Below are positions 25,645-37,352 of a DNA stretch of 64,000 nt, piece after piece (the stretch's first letter is position 1; every line of letters starts with the position of its first letter). The notes beneath the pieces are model-generated. The model saw only the letters and a list, made by a program, of their open reading frames with translations. It made no database searches and was not told the origin of the DNA. This stretch comes from Endothia cerciana (taxonomy: Eukaryota; Ascomycota; Sordariomycetes; Diaporthales; Cryphonectriaceae). The stretch lies in the NCBI GenBank assembly GCA_026119935.1, contig JALRMH010000052.1, positions 186,001-250,000 of the forward strand, read 5' to 3'. Position numbers and translations under genes: made by a program.

Positions 25645-26884
25645 AAGGGGGCGGGGGAACCAAAGGGTCCTTGCCTCGGAGTTCAAGTGCAGATGGATGG
25701 TCATTCAGGATTATAGCGAAATAGATGTGCTCTTATCCTCGGGCTTGTAAATGCTCTTCTAGTCATTTTAATCCTTTCTCTTTCCATTTCCACGAGTCAC
25801 TTGTATGGGCTCAAGAACCTGGCAAAGTAGCGTAACGAAGCACTAGTACAAACTACTCGCTCAAGGTGCGTTCGCACTGGGATGGATTTGCGGCATGAGT
25901 ACATAACACGCATCGGGACTGAGAGTCTCATGAGAATTTGAATCAGAATGTTTTCTATCAATGGCACCGGGGCGCTGTGGTATTCCTCGGTCTGTGGTGT
26001 TTTGAATCATTACTGAGCCTCATGTAGCAGCAGACTTCAACATCGTGACGTCTCACAAGCCAAGCCCCCCCCCCCCCCCAAGACAAAAAGAAGACAAATG
26101 AAAGGGACCCTCCCTTCACCCCAGCCCTCATGTGACCCGAAACCCGCAAACCACTTGTCACTGATGTGACGGACCGCAGGATCACAAAGGTCAAGTCTGC
26201 CAACCTGGACAAGTCATTTGCAGGCCTTGCAACGAACAGACCTTCTTAGATCAGCCAGATTGGGTGTGATTAGTTGAGGCGATATCCCCCAGCCGTCTGT
26301 GCTTGGACTTGAATCGTTGTTCTTGCCCAAGCTCCTGTGAGCCTTCCATTTACACTCTTGTCCGCTCAAACATAACCGACCAGAATTGACAGGCAAGTAT
26401 GAGGAAGACCAAGCGCTGGCTATTTCTAGCATGTAGGGGAGGTTCGCAGCGCTTTGTCTGATGGCGGCCTTGATTGGGCAGCCGAAGCGCGGCCTATAGT
26501 CAATCTGAGACACAGCCCCCTTCAGCCCCTGAGCATGCTTTAACTTGAAGACCGTTCAACCGCCAACTATATAAACGAGCAAGTGGTTGTTTCGTCGCGC
26601 CGGCTGGTCTGGGCCTGGGCCTGGGAGTTACGTCCTGCACCACCTGGGAAAGGACGGCTCGTGGGTCATTGTCCGTTGCTGCCAGAAAGCAGCCGGAACG
26701 ATAGCTTGCCAGGCTCGTCATCGCCAAATCTCGTCTTGATTCTCGTCAACATCCGCCCCCCCCCCCCCTATTCTCCTATTCTCCTTGTTTTCCCTAGTAT
26801 CGCCGCCCCTCTCTTTGCGTGTGGCCGGCTCGCCACTCCGTCGTCTCATAACCGTACGGTCGTCACTCGTTGTATCCCAGGGCC
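25645..26884. other. Intergenic region
   Basis: A 1.2-kb spacer with poly-C tracts at 26065-26079 and 26757-26768. A TATA-like sequence, CTATATAAAC, near 26567-26576 lies about 310 bases upstream of the next gene. No gene is seen. Confidence 0.5.
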
Positions 26885-27904
26885 ATGGCATCACTCAATT
26901 GTTCATCACCTCCAGAGAAAGCCGCTACAAATGCTGGTGTCGCAGGCGTTGGCGTAAGTCACACCTCGGAGCCTGGACCGGAGCCTGGACGTTCCCCTAT
27001 CTCCATTACCATCCCTCAGGAGGGGCTGAACTCTTCTTATGGTTTTGTGTTGAGTCTCTGGCTTACGAACAATCGCCTTTAGGTTATCCTCGGCTTCATC
27101 GTGCCCGCCACAGTCTCGATTGTTCTGGCCTTTTCCCTGATTATACAAGAATCCTTCATCCAGACTCAAAAGCCTGCTTTGGGCCTGATTCGCCGCAAAG
27201 TCCTCTTTGCCCTGTCCGACCAACAAATCGTCTATGGCATTGGGATCCAGGCTATTGGCCTCGCCCAGATCACGACGCTCGTTCCCTACCACTTCTTCAT
27301 TATATGGATGGTCTCCCTACTGTCGACTGCCGTCCATAACAGCACCCTTCTCGTCCTCGTGTGTGACTTCCACTCCGACAGGGTTCTTCGCTGGCTTCGA
27401 CAGTTCCTTATGCTCATTAACCTCGTGCTGGGCTGTGTCTTCGGTATCTGCATGCTCCAGGTCGTCCAGAAGGGCATGGCCACCTCTACAAACCCCACGG
27501 CCTGCGCCTGGGTAAATGGGGCCCCAGGAGATCCTCAGAAAGAAGAGAATCGTACGCTATCATTCGTTGGCACTATTGTTGTCATGGCGGCCAACTTCAT
27601 CGTTTTCATCGCTGCGACCTGGTTCCTCCAATCCCGGAAGCAAGTCGCCTTCAAGTGGCTGCAACTGTCGGGTATCCTACTCATGACCGCCGTTGCTGTG
27701 GCTGCGACGGTCAGGGTCCTCATGTCGTCACAAGCTTTCGGTGACCCGTCCACACCCCTTGCAGATGACGGAGAGAAGGCGTGGAGCTTCTCGACGTCGG
27801 TCACTCTGTTGATGTTGGGACTGCCCTTGATGACGGTGCTCGAGATCTACAGGGGTGAGATCCGTGCGCAAAGGGCTTCTGGGTTTGAGAAGATAGAGGG
27901 GTAG
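26885..27904 (+). CDS. Multi-spanning fungal membrane protein of unknown function
   Basis: Two exons, 26885-26953 and 27083-27904 (intron 129 nt, donor GTAAGT, acceptor TTTAG), encode 296 aa. The first exon gives a short hydrophilic N-terminus of 23 residues. The rest contains six or seven hydrophobic helices, among them VILGFIVPATVSIVLAFSLI, FLMLINLVLGCVFGICMLQV, VGTIVVMAANFIVFIAATWF and TLLMLGLPLMTVLEIY. A hallmark block ALSDQQIVYGIGIQA, then PYHFFIIWMVSLLSTAVHNS, matches a family of fungal membrane proteins that I recognise by its LSDQQ signature. No function is established for that family that I can name. It has no cysteine-rich CFEM domain, so it is not a typical Pth11-like receptor. Confidence 0.82.
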
Positions 27905-30308
27905 GACCCGTATTCTTTCGAGAAGGCCTGCCCGCTGGGCCCCATGGAATACTGAACCCGGGGGGGGGGGGGGGATGAAGCGATCTTTCCCATACAAGCC
28001 TGGACACCGTTGGAATCGATTTGGAAACACCTGCTCTTACACGACTCACACTACTTACCGCTCTTGATACCCCTTCTGCTCTGCTGCAGGATTCGAATGA
28101 TGATGAAAGGGCAAATTGGCAGCGTCGACGCGGACGTTACTGATAGCAACACCCTTCGCCGCCTTGCGGAGAATATTGGATACGAGGATGGGAAACTCTA
28201 CTTGTGCAAACATTCCTGCCAGAGCGTCTCGAAAAGCATCAGCATACGAAAGGCATTGTTCATCACTATCCTTCTACTTCAGAAGAGATTCATGCACCCG
28301 TCTAGGCACGTTATAAAACGGAATAAATCTGGTCATGCAAGATAGAATCCCAAATACCGTTTCCGAAATGCGGGTAAAAGAGGAGAAAGAAAAAAAAAGA
28401 AGAAAAATCTGCCTTCATCAGTCACACAACCATGCCCAGGGCTGTTGGAGGAGACCTGTCCTGGCTCCTGGCACTCGACTCGGCGTATGCGCGCAGCCTT
28501 CAATGGAATTCAGGTCGAAATGGTCAAGTCCACGGCAGCAGGTGATGTGCAGCATTTTCAGAATTGAGATGATTTATGATCTACCATAGAGCATATGCGC
28601 AAGCCCTGTCTGGGCCAGCTCCCAACGGCCTCTGGAGGTTGCGGCAATGCCAATTCGCCTTGTCGGAACCTTCCAGTTCTCGCCACTCACCTCGGCAGAT
28701 TCATTCAGTGTTTGGAGTCTGATTTCAGTGCGCCTCATCATCAGGCGGATATCCTGGACCACTGGTACAGTGGTTCGTATGGCAAGGCTGCCTTCCCCCT
28801 CCCTCCCTTTCTTTTCCTTCTTTCCTTTTTTTTTCTTCCTTTTCACGAGGTGACGGTGAGGATATGCTTTGCTTCATGCCGCCCTTACTTTGCAAACAGC
28901 GAGCCTCGTATTGAGTGCAGGCGATGTGTGCAAGTGTAACAACCCCTGCTGACGAACCATCACCCAACTGCAGGCGGTGGCAGTGAGCAATGCCAGGGGA
29001 TGGATGCAGAAGACACCACCGATATAAACTTGAAATTTCATATGTGGGCGAGACCTTGTGGAAGAACTTGAGTTGCTATCTCGGCTGCCTCAACTCGGGA
29101 TATGGCATCAATACTCAGTCGTCAACACCGCAGAAAAAGGTCACTGTTGGACAGCACAGCACTGGGATGGACGCGGTGGAGGCAGACGGCTCGGGGAAGA
29201 CGCTCTTGCAGGTCGCGTCCGAGAGGGGCGATGGGGAGATGGTAGAGGTGCTCAAGAGGTGGTAGCAGGGTCATGTGGCACGAGCGAAGGTTTGGTTGCT
29301 CGGCTGGGTCTCGTGGCTCCTCCATCTTGTCCCCCCGTCTGGCCTGGTTGTTTCTTTCGCACGGTGCGTCATGGTATGCTCTGGCCTGCGTAGCTTGTGT
29401 CCTTCCTTCACGGTGATGTGTCCCAGTATAATCAGTCCGCTGACCGTCTGTTCATAGGACAGTCTGTTCCTTTCTTGTAAACTTCAGAAGGACTTACATA
29501 GGTCGGTATCAGGGAAATACTTTTGCGAGAACCTTTGAACTATGCAGTAATACGAGCTCCATGTCTCCGCTCAAACGCGTCGACCTGCCTGGTATCAAAA
29601 AGAATATCTGGGGTATAAGAGCGACGACAACCAGCACTTGCCTTTGCCATAGTATGTTCTGTGGGTACTCCGCCAGTCTGGATTTAGGTTCTGGATATAG
29701 GTCGCATACTTGAGGCATCCCAGACGAAGTAAACATATCGTCCCACGTCGGTAGATATGCGTGGCCTCGCTCGGCGAGTCCGTGCGGCGTCTCCTCAGCA
29801 TGAGACTCAGAGATCGAGAGGACGAAGGCCAGAATGAACCCGGAGTATGAAGTAACATCAAGACCGAGGCCCGCTGCTGAGGGTCATCTTATCTCCTGCG
29901 AGATGCTCTGCAATCAATGTATATCCATCCGTGTCAGTCTTGCTGTTCCTGTCACATCGTGACTTGTGTTGGTTGAGATAGCAGGTAGATCATACATAAG
30001 TACACGCCATAGTATTACTACTAGTAGGTATTATGTGGGGTCCAGCGCGGGGCCGCCGTACAAGGGGTCCAGCGCTACCTTACAGCGGCTTGCTGACCCC
30101 TGACAACGTCACTTTGACTCGTCGCCCATCGCTAACGAAAGTTGCGGCCATCACGTTACGTTCTCTATACCGTAGACACAACACCACCAACTCCCGATTA
30201 CACCAAGGAGCCAGCCTGGGATTGCTGAGCTGGCCCTGCATCTACGGCCGCACCACATCCAGGCTGACCCCCCTGACGATGTGACTGGGTCGATCATAGC
30301 TGTTCACC
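27905..30308. other. Intergenic region with a short ankyrin-like remnant
   Basis: This 2.4-kb spacer has a poly-G tract at 27960-27974, a CT-rich run near 28793-28845 and one ankyrin-like stretch at 29170-29265. I see no complete gene. Confidence 0.5.
29170..29265 (+). pseudogene. Possible ankyrin-repeat remnant
   Basis: The frame ending at 29265 reads GKTLLQVASERGDGEMVEVL followed by a stop, close to the ankyrin consensus G-x-T-P-L-x-x-A-x-x-x-G-x-x-E-x-V-x-x-L-L. Only one repeat is visible and no longer ankyrin frame lies upstream, so it would be the end of a lost gene. A chance match is possible. Confidence 0.3.
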
Positions 30309-33300
30309 ATGGAACAGCCCTCCTCGACCTCCAAAGTGACAGGTAGGGAATCCTCGAGCCCTCGAGCCCTCGAGCCCTCTCCGCCGCCGCCGCCCCTTTG
30401 TCTCCCACAGTCACGCGCTGACACGTGCCCACCCCTCCCTACAGTCGAGTACTTCGACCCTCACGACGTCTACAAGCTTGTCGCGCCCGGCCTCATCCCG
30501 CGCCTGCCCCTGCGCAACCTCCACTGGCAATCCCACGCCGGCCCCCTCCGCTCCATCGAGACCCTCCACGTCGACCTCCTCGACGCCCTCGCCCCCGCCG
30601 CCAAGACCCCCAGGAACCGGCAGTCCTCCATCTCACCGCTCCCCAGCGCGGGTGTCGACGATGGCTTCACGACGCAGTCACTCGGCAGCGGGAACCGCCT
30701 CGGGGTCGAAGCCGACGACACCTTTCCCTCAAAGCCATATTCCCCCGGCTACGGCCCTTCCGCCGCGGCGGCTCGGCGCCACCAGATCCCCGGCCTGCGG
30801 CGGACGCCGTATCTGAAGATCCTGTTTGTGCGGTGCGACGACAACGATGCGTACAAGTCGAGCGTGCGCGCCGAGATCCGCGAGTGGGTCAAGGAGCACA
30901 CGACACCCGCCGCGTCAGGCAACAGCAAGAAGGAGGCGCGCAAGGGGGCGGAGGACCACGATGCCTTTGAGTGGCTGATCGTGCATGTCGTGGTGCCCAA
31001 CACCGTGGCTGCGACACAGCCAAGGTCCTCAGGGAGCGGCAGTGGGAAGGGGCTGGATGGGAGCTCAGACTCGGTGCCCACCAAGAGCTCGACCTCGAGG
31101 TGGGGCAAGGGCTCGAGCACGATACTGGAAAAGCTGAGGGGCGACTTCAATCCCTCTTCAAAGTCGGGCGTGGATCACATCGCGCAGATCCGGATCGGCG
31201 TCAATGATGTCCCGTATGACCTGCTGCCGCGGGTGGTTCCTGCCGTGCCGACTGGGTACAAGGAGACGGACGAGGATGCAAAATCAGCCTGGGCTGATCT
31301 GATCGACGAGATCAAGCGGCTGATCCTGACCAGCTTCGACCTGAGGGTCACCCAGTATGAAGAGGACATCAAGGAGAAGGACGCCCAGAGGAGCCTGCCG
31401 GGGTGGAACTTTTGCACATTTTTCATACTGAAGGAGGGACTTGCCAGGGGCTTCGAGAGCGTCGGCCTGGTCGAGGATTCTCTGGTCGGCTATGACGAGT
31501 TGAGTGTCGGCCTCGACGCCATCATCAAGGAGCAAGCTGCGGCGGACTCCTCCGAGGTGCCGGGCGGCTCATTACTCGTTTATACCGAGGACCTGAAGCA
31601 CGTCGCCCAGAAGGCCATGGCCGCTGCGAGTAGCGGCACGATGGAGTTCGAGGACGAGGAACAGGTCGACCTCCAGTCAACCGGCCAGGCAGCCGCCGAC
31701 AAATTCGACGATATACCCATATCATTCTCGAAGAAGCCCTACCGGGAGCTGATCCTGGCCAACAATGTGTCGTTGTTCGATTTCAGGTGCTACATATTCG
31801 CCCGGCAGACTGCACTACTGCTGCGACTGAGCAACGCGTGGTCTACGAGGGAGGAGTTGGTCGCGAAGTTGAAGGAGCAGCAGGAGGGTGTGCTCCGCGG
31901 GGTGGCCCCGAGCGCACCACCGCCTACACAGGCGGACGAGTCTGAGAAACTGTCCATGCTGGCGGAGATATGCAAAAGGACTCTTGAGTTCATCCCAGCG
32001 GTGTCACATGTCATGCGGCGAGATGTCATCTCGGCACTCACCGAGCAGAAGAAGCAGTCGGCAGGCGGCGAGACAGCGGAATCCACGCCGTCGCACGACA
32101 GTCTTGTCTCTGAGGTTGCTGAGAACATCGTCGCTTCCTTTGCATTCTCGGTTGCGCAGCAGATCTTGGCGCAAACATCGACGAAGGCCCTGCCCATACC
32201 ACCTGCAACCACGTCTCCTGACACCGGAGACGATTCCGAGCCAAAAGCATCGATCCCGGATCCGAAGACAATGATGCACCCCGCTAGGTCATCCTCTCTC
32301 CGGGTCAGCACGGCCGGCAGTCGACTTACCTCCATTCCGAGCCCGAACTTCTTTCCCGGACCGGGCAACTCCCGTAGGGCGAGTGTCCCTGATGTTCAGG
32401 AGGTGGCCGACCAGCATCACAGGAAGGCGGGCATGGAGGACCTGGCTGCTAGGAGAGCCGAGCTCTATGCCCTGTCACGTAACATCCTCGAGGAGGCTGG
32501 CAAGAAGCGAGGGTGGAGTGACGGATGGTCATCTGCGCCGGTGATAGGTGAGACTGGCGTGCATGAGCTGGAGGACGTGAGCCTCGACGACGAAACACCA
32601 CCTACCGCTGCAGCCAAACCCACCGAAGGATCGCATGACCCGGCACGACCCCTATACACATTAGCAGGCCTGGACAGCAAGCTCCTCCGGACGGCTCTTG
32701 ACAACAAGGACGATTTCTATAGGCTATATGAGATGCTAACGGACAAGGCCTTGCGACATTACACGGTCGCCAACCACACGCACTCTGTCCTAGCAAACAT
32801 GTCGGATCTTGCTGTCGTGAAATACTACCTGGAGGACTACGCCGCAGCAGCCTCATATTTCCTCCGGACGACCCCATTCTACGGCGAGAGCGGCTGGAGC
32901 CTCCTGGAGCTGTCAATGCTCGTCATGTACTCCAAGTGCCTGCGCGAGCTCAAGCGGAACGACGACTATGTGCGCGTGGTGCTGAAGCTTCTCTCGAAGG
33001 CAGCCAGCTCGGAGAAGGACCGGATACAGTCGAAAGGCTTGTTGAAACCGGGGGACACGGAGGCAGCGGGTTATGCAGAAGAGGGCGCGTTCAAGGGTTT
33101 CCTCCCAGACTTCCTGGCAGCCGCCAAGTCCTTCAACAAGGAGGTGAAGCACTCCCTGCAAAACTTCCTCACAAGCATCGAGCTTGAGGGCACGCCGATA
33201 TACGACGAGGGCCAAGACAGCTTCAGCCTCGCACTCAGGCTGCGCAGTGTGCTGGCTGACCCCCTGCCTGTGGACAAGGCCATGCTGCGGCTCGTCACGG

Positions 33301-35195
33301 CGGGTGGTGCTCGCGAGCTGTGGCTGGAGAACAAGGAGGCCTTGGAGCTCAAGCCGGGGCGGAACAGGATCCAGGTGCGCGGCACTTCCATGAGTCCGGG
33401 CACATACGAAGTTGATCGCATCCAACTGCATAGTGGCCCGTTGAAGCTCAACCTCGAGAGGCAGGCATTCCAGCCCTTCGACCGCAATGCTGTGAACCTG
33501 AGGCATCCTTACGTGGTGCTGTTCCAGCGTGAACACACGCTGGACCTGGAGGTCAAGCCCTCATCAGTTGTGCAGCTCGACCAGAACAACGCGATGGATC
33601 TTGACCTGGGGACGGGGTGGAATGAGGTCCAGACATGCAGCATCCGCATCCGCTCTGCAACGGGCGGCTTGCGGCTTCTTACCAGCGAGGCCAAGGTTAT
33701 CGGTGATGGGGAGCAGCCGCAGCCGAAGACACCGGAAGCGGGACTGTTTTCATTCGAGAGCCTGCCATCTGGGTCTTCAACCAGGTTACGGATCCCGTTC
33801 ACCACGGAGCAGGATGTTACCAGCGTTTCGGTCAAGGTCGAGGTCAAATACACGACAGAGAAGGGGACCTTCACGCTGTTGAAGACACCGTCGATATCAC
33901 TGGCCTTGAAGCTGGGCGTCAACGTGCAGGATGTCTTCAAGCATTCCGCCCTGTACTCGCGCTTCACCGTCTCGACCTCGACAAACAGCCCCCTCCGCCT
34001 CTTCACGTCCGAGCTGGACGAGTCCGATGTCTTCGAGTCGAAACATGGCGTGGCGCCAGCTGATCCGGTCATCATCTTTCCCAAACAACCCGCCAGTCTC
34101 CTGTATCAGATCAAGCGCAAGGCTGGATCCAAGACCGGCCCGAAGACCAACAAGACCATGCACCTCAGGCTCTCCTATAGCGTGCTGCGGGACGAGATCA
34201 CGGACAACATCAGTGACTCGCTGACAGCTTCGCTTGAGGACACACCGCTGTGGCAGTACAGGCGGCTAGTGGTAGCCGCGGTGCTGGAACGGGTCCGGCA
34301 GGACCTTACGTCTTACGACCTCGAGCGTGCAGCGGTCCTCGGCGAGCTGCCGACGGGCTTCCTGGCAGGAGCGAAATGGCAGAAGCACTTCTACGGCCTG
34401 GGCCCAGCACCCAACGGCGAGGATGTTGCTGCCCTCCTCTCCGGGTCCATCGTCACCTGGACAAAGGAGCACCGGAAGCTGCCGGCGATGCGACCCGTCG
34501 CCGACCCGGCGCAGCAGCAGACGATCATCATCCCAGTGGACATCCCGTCCATCGCGGTCGTACACACGGCCGACATCAGGCTGCAGCGACCGATCCCGTC
34601 GCTGGTGCAGCCCCCCGACGACAGAGAGACCCCGGCGGCGTGTGTGAACCAGCTGCTGCCCGCAACGCTGCACCTCAAGTGGACGAGGGTGTGGGACACG
34701 GAACGCGCCGGTGGTGCCGGGGCCCAGGGCGAGGAAGACACAGGCGATGAGTTCAGCTACGAGGTCAGCGCCCCCGGTGACACGTGGCTCGTGGGCGGAC
34801 GCAAGAGGGGACACTTCGTGATCCCGTCGCCGCCCCCCTCCGGGGCAGAGGACGAGCTAAGCTCGTCGCCCATCAACGAGGCGGACATCCCGCTCGTGAT
34901 GATCCCCCTGCGGGAGGGACACCTGCCGTACCCGTCCGTAGAGGTGAGAGAGGTGGCCACCCGCAGCGGCGCCGGCGGCGAGGCGGGCGATGAGAGCGGG
35001 GGGAAGGTGAACTCGCTGGCCGGACACTGTGAGACGGATTACTGCAACCTGGGGGAGACGGTGCGGGTTGTTGCGGATCGGGGGAGGGTCACGGTCAGCC
35101 TCGACGCTAGCGGGCCGGGCGGGGGGCCGTTGGTGCTGGAGAGCGAGCGGGTGCTGGTGGCGGAGAAGAGCCCCTACGGGAGGGTAGTGGCATAG
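30309..35195 (+). CDS. TRS130: TRAPP II complex subunit Trs130/TRAPPC10
   Basis: Two exons, 30309-30342 and 30445-35195, encode 1594 aa. The start has a strong context, CACC-ATG-G. The short first exon (MEQPSSTSKVT) joins VEYFDPHDVYKLV after a 102-nt intron with donor GTAGGG, branch-like GCTGAC and acceptor CTACAG. Recognisable family blocks are RLPLRNLHW near the start, IPGLRRTPYLKILFVRCDDN, and GWNFCTFFILKEGLARGFES followed by LVEDSLVGYDEL, the TRAPPC10 signature. The C-terminal half is beta-rich and holds the conserved Trs130 C-terminal domain. TRAPP II is the exchange factor for the Ypt31/32 (Rab11) GTPases at the trans-Golgi and is needed for polarised hyphal growth. The protein is longer than yeast Trs130 because of inserted Ser/Gly-rich loops, which is usual in filamentous fungi. 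Confidence 0.93.
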   Translation: MEQPSSTSKVTGRESSSPRALEPSPPPPPLCLPQSRADTCPPLPTVEYFDPHDVYKLVAPGLIPRLPLRNLHWQSHAGPLRSIETLHVDLLDALAPAAKTPRNRQSSISPLPSAGVDDGFTTQSLGSGNRLGVEADDTFPSKPYSPGYGPSAAAARRHQIPGLRRTPYLKILFVRCDDNDAYKSSVRAEIREWVKEHTTPAASGNSKKEARKGAEDHDAFEWLIVHVVVPNTVAATQPRSSGSGSGKGLDGSSDSVPTKSSTSRWGKGSSTILEKLRGDFNPSSKSGVDHIAQIRIGVNDVPYDLLPRVVPAVPTGYKETDEDAKSAWADLIDEIKRLILTSFDLRVTQYEEDIKEKDAQRSLPGWNFCTFFILKEGLARGFESVGLVEDSLVGYDELSVGLDAIIKEQAAADSSEVPGGSLLVYTEDLKHVAQKAMAAASSGTMEFEDEEQVDLQSTGQAAADKFDDIPISFSKKPYRELILANNVSLFDFRCYIFARQTALLLRLSNAWSTREELVAKLKEQQEGVLRGVAPSAPPPTQADESEKLSMLAEICKRTLEFIPAVSHVMRRDVISALTEQKKQSAGGETAESTPSHDSLVSEVAENIVASFAFSVAQQILAQTSTKALPIPPATTSPDTGDDSEPKASIPDPKTMMHPARSSSLRVSTAGSRLTSIPSPNFFPGPGNSRRASVPDVQEVADQHHRKAGMEDLAARRAELYALSRNILEEAGKKRGWSDGWSSAPVIGETGVHELEDVSLDDETPPTAAAKPTEGSHDPARPLYTLAGLDSKLLRTALDNKDDFYRLYEMLTDKALRHYTVANHTHSVLANMSDLAVVKYYLEDYAAAASYFLRTTPFYGESGWSLLELSMLVMYSKCLRELKRNDDYVRVVLKLLSKAASSEKDRIQSKGLLKPGDTEAAGYAEEGAFKGFLPDFLAAAKSFNKEVKHSLQNFLTSIELEGTPIYDEGQDSFSLALRLRSVLADPLPVDKAMLRLVTAGGARELWLENKEALELKPGRNRIQVRGTSMSPGTYEVDRIQLHSGPLKLNLERQAFQPFDRNAVNLRHPYVVLFQREHTLDLEVKPSSVVQLDQNNAMDLDLGTGWNEVQTCSIRIRSATGGLRLLTSEAKVIGDGEQPQPKTPEAGLFSFESLPSGSSTRLRIPFTTEQDVTSVSVKVEVKYTTEKGTFTLLKTPSISLALKLGVNVQDVFKHSALYSRFTVSTSTNSPLRLFTSELDESDVFESKHGVAPADPVIIFPKQPASLLYQIKRKAGSKTGPKTNKTMHLRLSYSVLRDEITDNISDSLTASLEDTPLWQYRRLVVAAVLERVRQDLTSYDLERAAVLGELPTGFLAGAKWQKHFYGLGPAPNGEDVAALLSGSIVTWTKEHRKLPAMRPVADPAQQQTIIIPVDIPSIAVVHTADIRLQRPIPSLVQPPDDRETPAACVNQLLPATLHLKWTRVWDTERAGGAGAQGEEDTGDEFSYEVSAPGDTWLVGGRKRGHFVIPSPPPSGAEDELSSSPINEADIPLVMIPLREGHLPYPSVEVREVATRSGAGGEAGDESGGKVNSLAGHCETDYCNLGETVRVVADRGRVTVSLDASGPGGGPLVLESERVLVAEKSPYGRVVA

Positions 35196-36363
35196 TACTC
35201 CGTATACGGGCCGCGTCTGGTTGTACAATACGGCGGTATATCTGGGCCCATATAGGACTGGTTGACGTGGGGGCACAGGCGGCCCTGGGTAGCCTCCAGG
35301 GCCGAGGCCGGGCCTGTCATGATAATTATCACCTACCAGATGAAGTTACTGGGGATAGTATAGATTATAGAGGGGGAATCATCCATCTCGTCCCATGCCA
35401 GCTTTCTGTCTCCTCTGGGGGGGTGTCGCACTGGGAGAGGTGATAATCACAACAGAGGGCTGCCCGGCAGATCCCTGCTGGGTTCGTCCGAACGTCGATT
35501 TTATGCCCCGAGACATCGACAGGCAAGTTCCTGCCCACTTCTCCGGATTGACTTTGTGTGTTCAGATAGATGGGCGTAAGTTCTTATGAGCCCCGGTTTT
35601 TTGGAGGAGAGACTGTGCCCCGGAACCCCGTCGTAAAAGTGTATATGCCATCGCCAGCCTGAACTCCGTTTCAGACCGCGCAACACAATAATTTTTACAG
35701 GGCAAGCCCAGGATGGGCTGGACGGATGGGCTCTGGACCCCCACACCAAGCAGTGAGCAGTGAGCAGCACTGCGGTGCAGCCTGGGGGAACCGGGAGGAG
35801 GCGGCCACTAGAGCCTGGAGGGCCCGGGCCGCCTCTAAATAAAGGGCGGGCATACTTAGGGGGGGGGGGCCAGGGGTCCATCCTGGAGGCGGGGCACACC
35901 TGAATTTTTCTTTTGGGGGCCAGAGGGGGGGGGGGGGATGAGGGTTGTTTTGTTTGTGTGGTACGGCGGGTAGATCTTGTCCGCCACGAACGGACTTGGA
36001 TCTCCAGGTGATGATGAACACTAGATGACCTGTGCTCCTGTGGTTGGGCACTTCCCGGTGGCTTATCGACCACCCCCCCCCCCCCCAAACCTCACCAGTC
36101 CCTACTTACCTACCCCATAGTACGGTACCTCTCTCCTGAAGGTCTGCTGCTGTACTATGGTAGTTGTAGTGCTCCTGTCTGTGCTGTACATACTACTTAC
36201 TACATAGTTACTAATGAGTAGTCCTTCCTGGTTGGCTGCAGGTGTGGGCCCGCTGTGAGGTGAGTTTCAAGACCCCTGAAATTGCCGGTCTAATGACGAA
36301 ATGAGGTGCTGACTGCATCTTGCCTGCTGCTCTGCGTGTTCCCGTCCCTGATCCCTGCCCTGC

Positions 36364-36571
36364 CTCGCCTCGCCTCGCCTCGGCCTTGTCTCTGCCCTGC
36401 CCTGCCCTGCCCTGCCCTGCCCTGCCCTGGCTGGCCTGACCTGGAACAAGCTCCCGCCCCCCCGAGTCCTTATCCCATCACATATTATTACCATCATCAT
36501 CATCATCATCATCATCCTCTTCATCATCAACAACAACAACATCATCATCATCCTCATCCTCATCCTCCTCA
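36364..36571. repeat. Cluster of CGCCT, CCTGC and CAT/CAA microsatellites
   Basis: Three adjacent simple repeats: about four CGCCT units, about seven CCCTG units, and after 60 bases a trinucleotide tract of CAT with internal CAA copies. They lie upstream of the kinase gene and encode nothing supported. Confidence 0.9.
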
Positions 36572-37295
36572 CCCGAGGTACCTCTGTACTCTGTACTCCG
36601 TACTCCGCTCCCCCACAATGACCACCACCGACGTGTCGACATGATGGGATCCGAGCTTCCTCCTCGCCCCCACACCCCTGAACTCAGTTGAACCCTTCCC
36701 TTCCCCTCAGAGACCTGGCAAGGCTGACCTGATCTCCCCTCTGGCGTCTCACAGCAGGCCAGGACGGGACAGGAAGACGCCAGGACCAATAGGAGCCCCG
36801 CCTCCTTCCTTTTTGTCTCTTGCGCCTCCTGTGCTTCTCCTGTAGATTACTCTTTACTTCTGCCCTGATCCTCCGACTCCCTCTCTCCCTCCCGCCCCCT
36901 CCCCCTTCGACCGTTCCATCTCCACCTGTCCGGATGGGGTGCCCCTCGTTCCCTGAATTCTTCCCAGCTCTGCCGGCGCGAATTTGCTACTTCAGATAAT
37001 CCTCCTCGCCACCCGAACACGCCTATACCGAGTCGGAGTCGTCGTCAACCTACTCTAGCCCCTGAACGCCGCCGGATCGCAACACTCCCCAGTAGGCTGA
37101 TGCGCCGGCCCTCTGACCTGTCCACCCTCTGTGCCTCTCGACTGCTCCACCCGGCCCTTGGTCTCCCGGGCTGACCTCCCCGATCGAAACCCCCCCCCCC
37201 TCCCGGGGTCCCTCATCGCACGTCACCCGTGACGCGACGGCACACCCTGGCGGACGGGCTGACCAACCCGGAGGACCCGCGGCGGGCGGAGGGAG

Positions 37296-37352
37296 GCAGA
37301 AGAAGAGGAAGAAGAGGAGGAGGTAGAAGAAGAAGAAGAAGAAGAAGAAGAG
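37296..37352. repeat. GAA/GGA purine tract abutting the kinase start codon
   Basis: A nearly pure purine tract of GAA and GGA triplets runs directly into the ATG of the kinase gene, ending AGAAGAAGAG-ATG. It would form the immediate 5' leader of the transcript. Whether it affects translation cannot be told from sequence. Confidence 0.8.

Larger units (their letters stand above)
35196..37352. other. Low-complexity intergenic region
   Basis: This 2.2-kb spacer is unusually rich in simple sequence: poly-G at 35859-35869 and 35925-35937, poly-C at 36073-36086 and 37190-37200, pentamer runs CGCCT (36364-36381) and CCTGC (36393-36429), ATC/ACA trinucleotides (36489-36571), and a purine tract next to the kinase start. 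No gene is seen. Confidence 0.55.
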
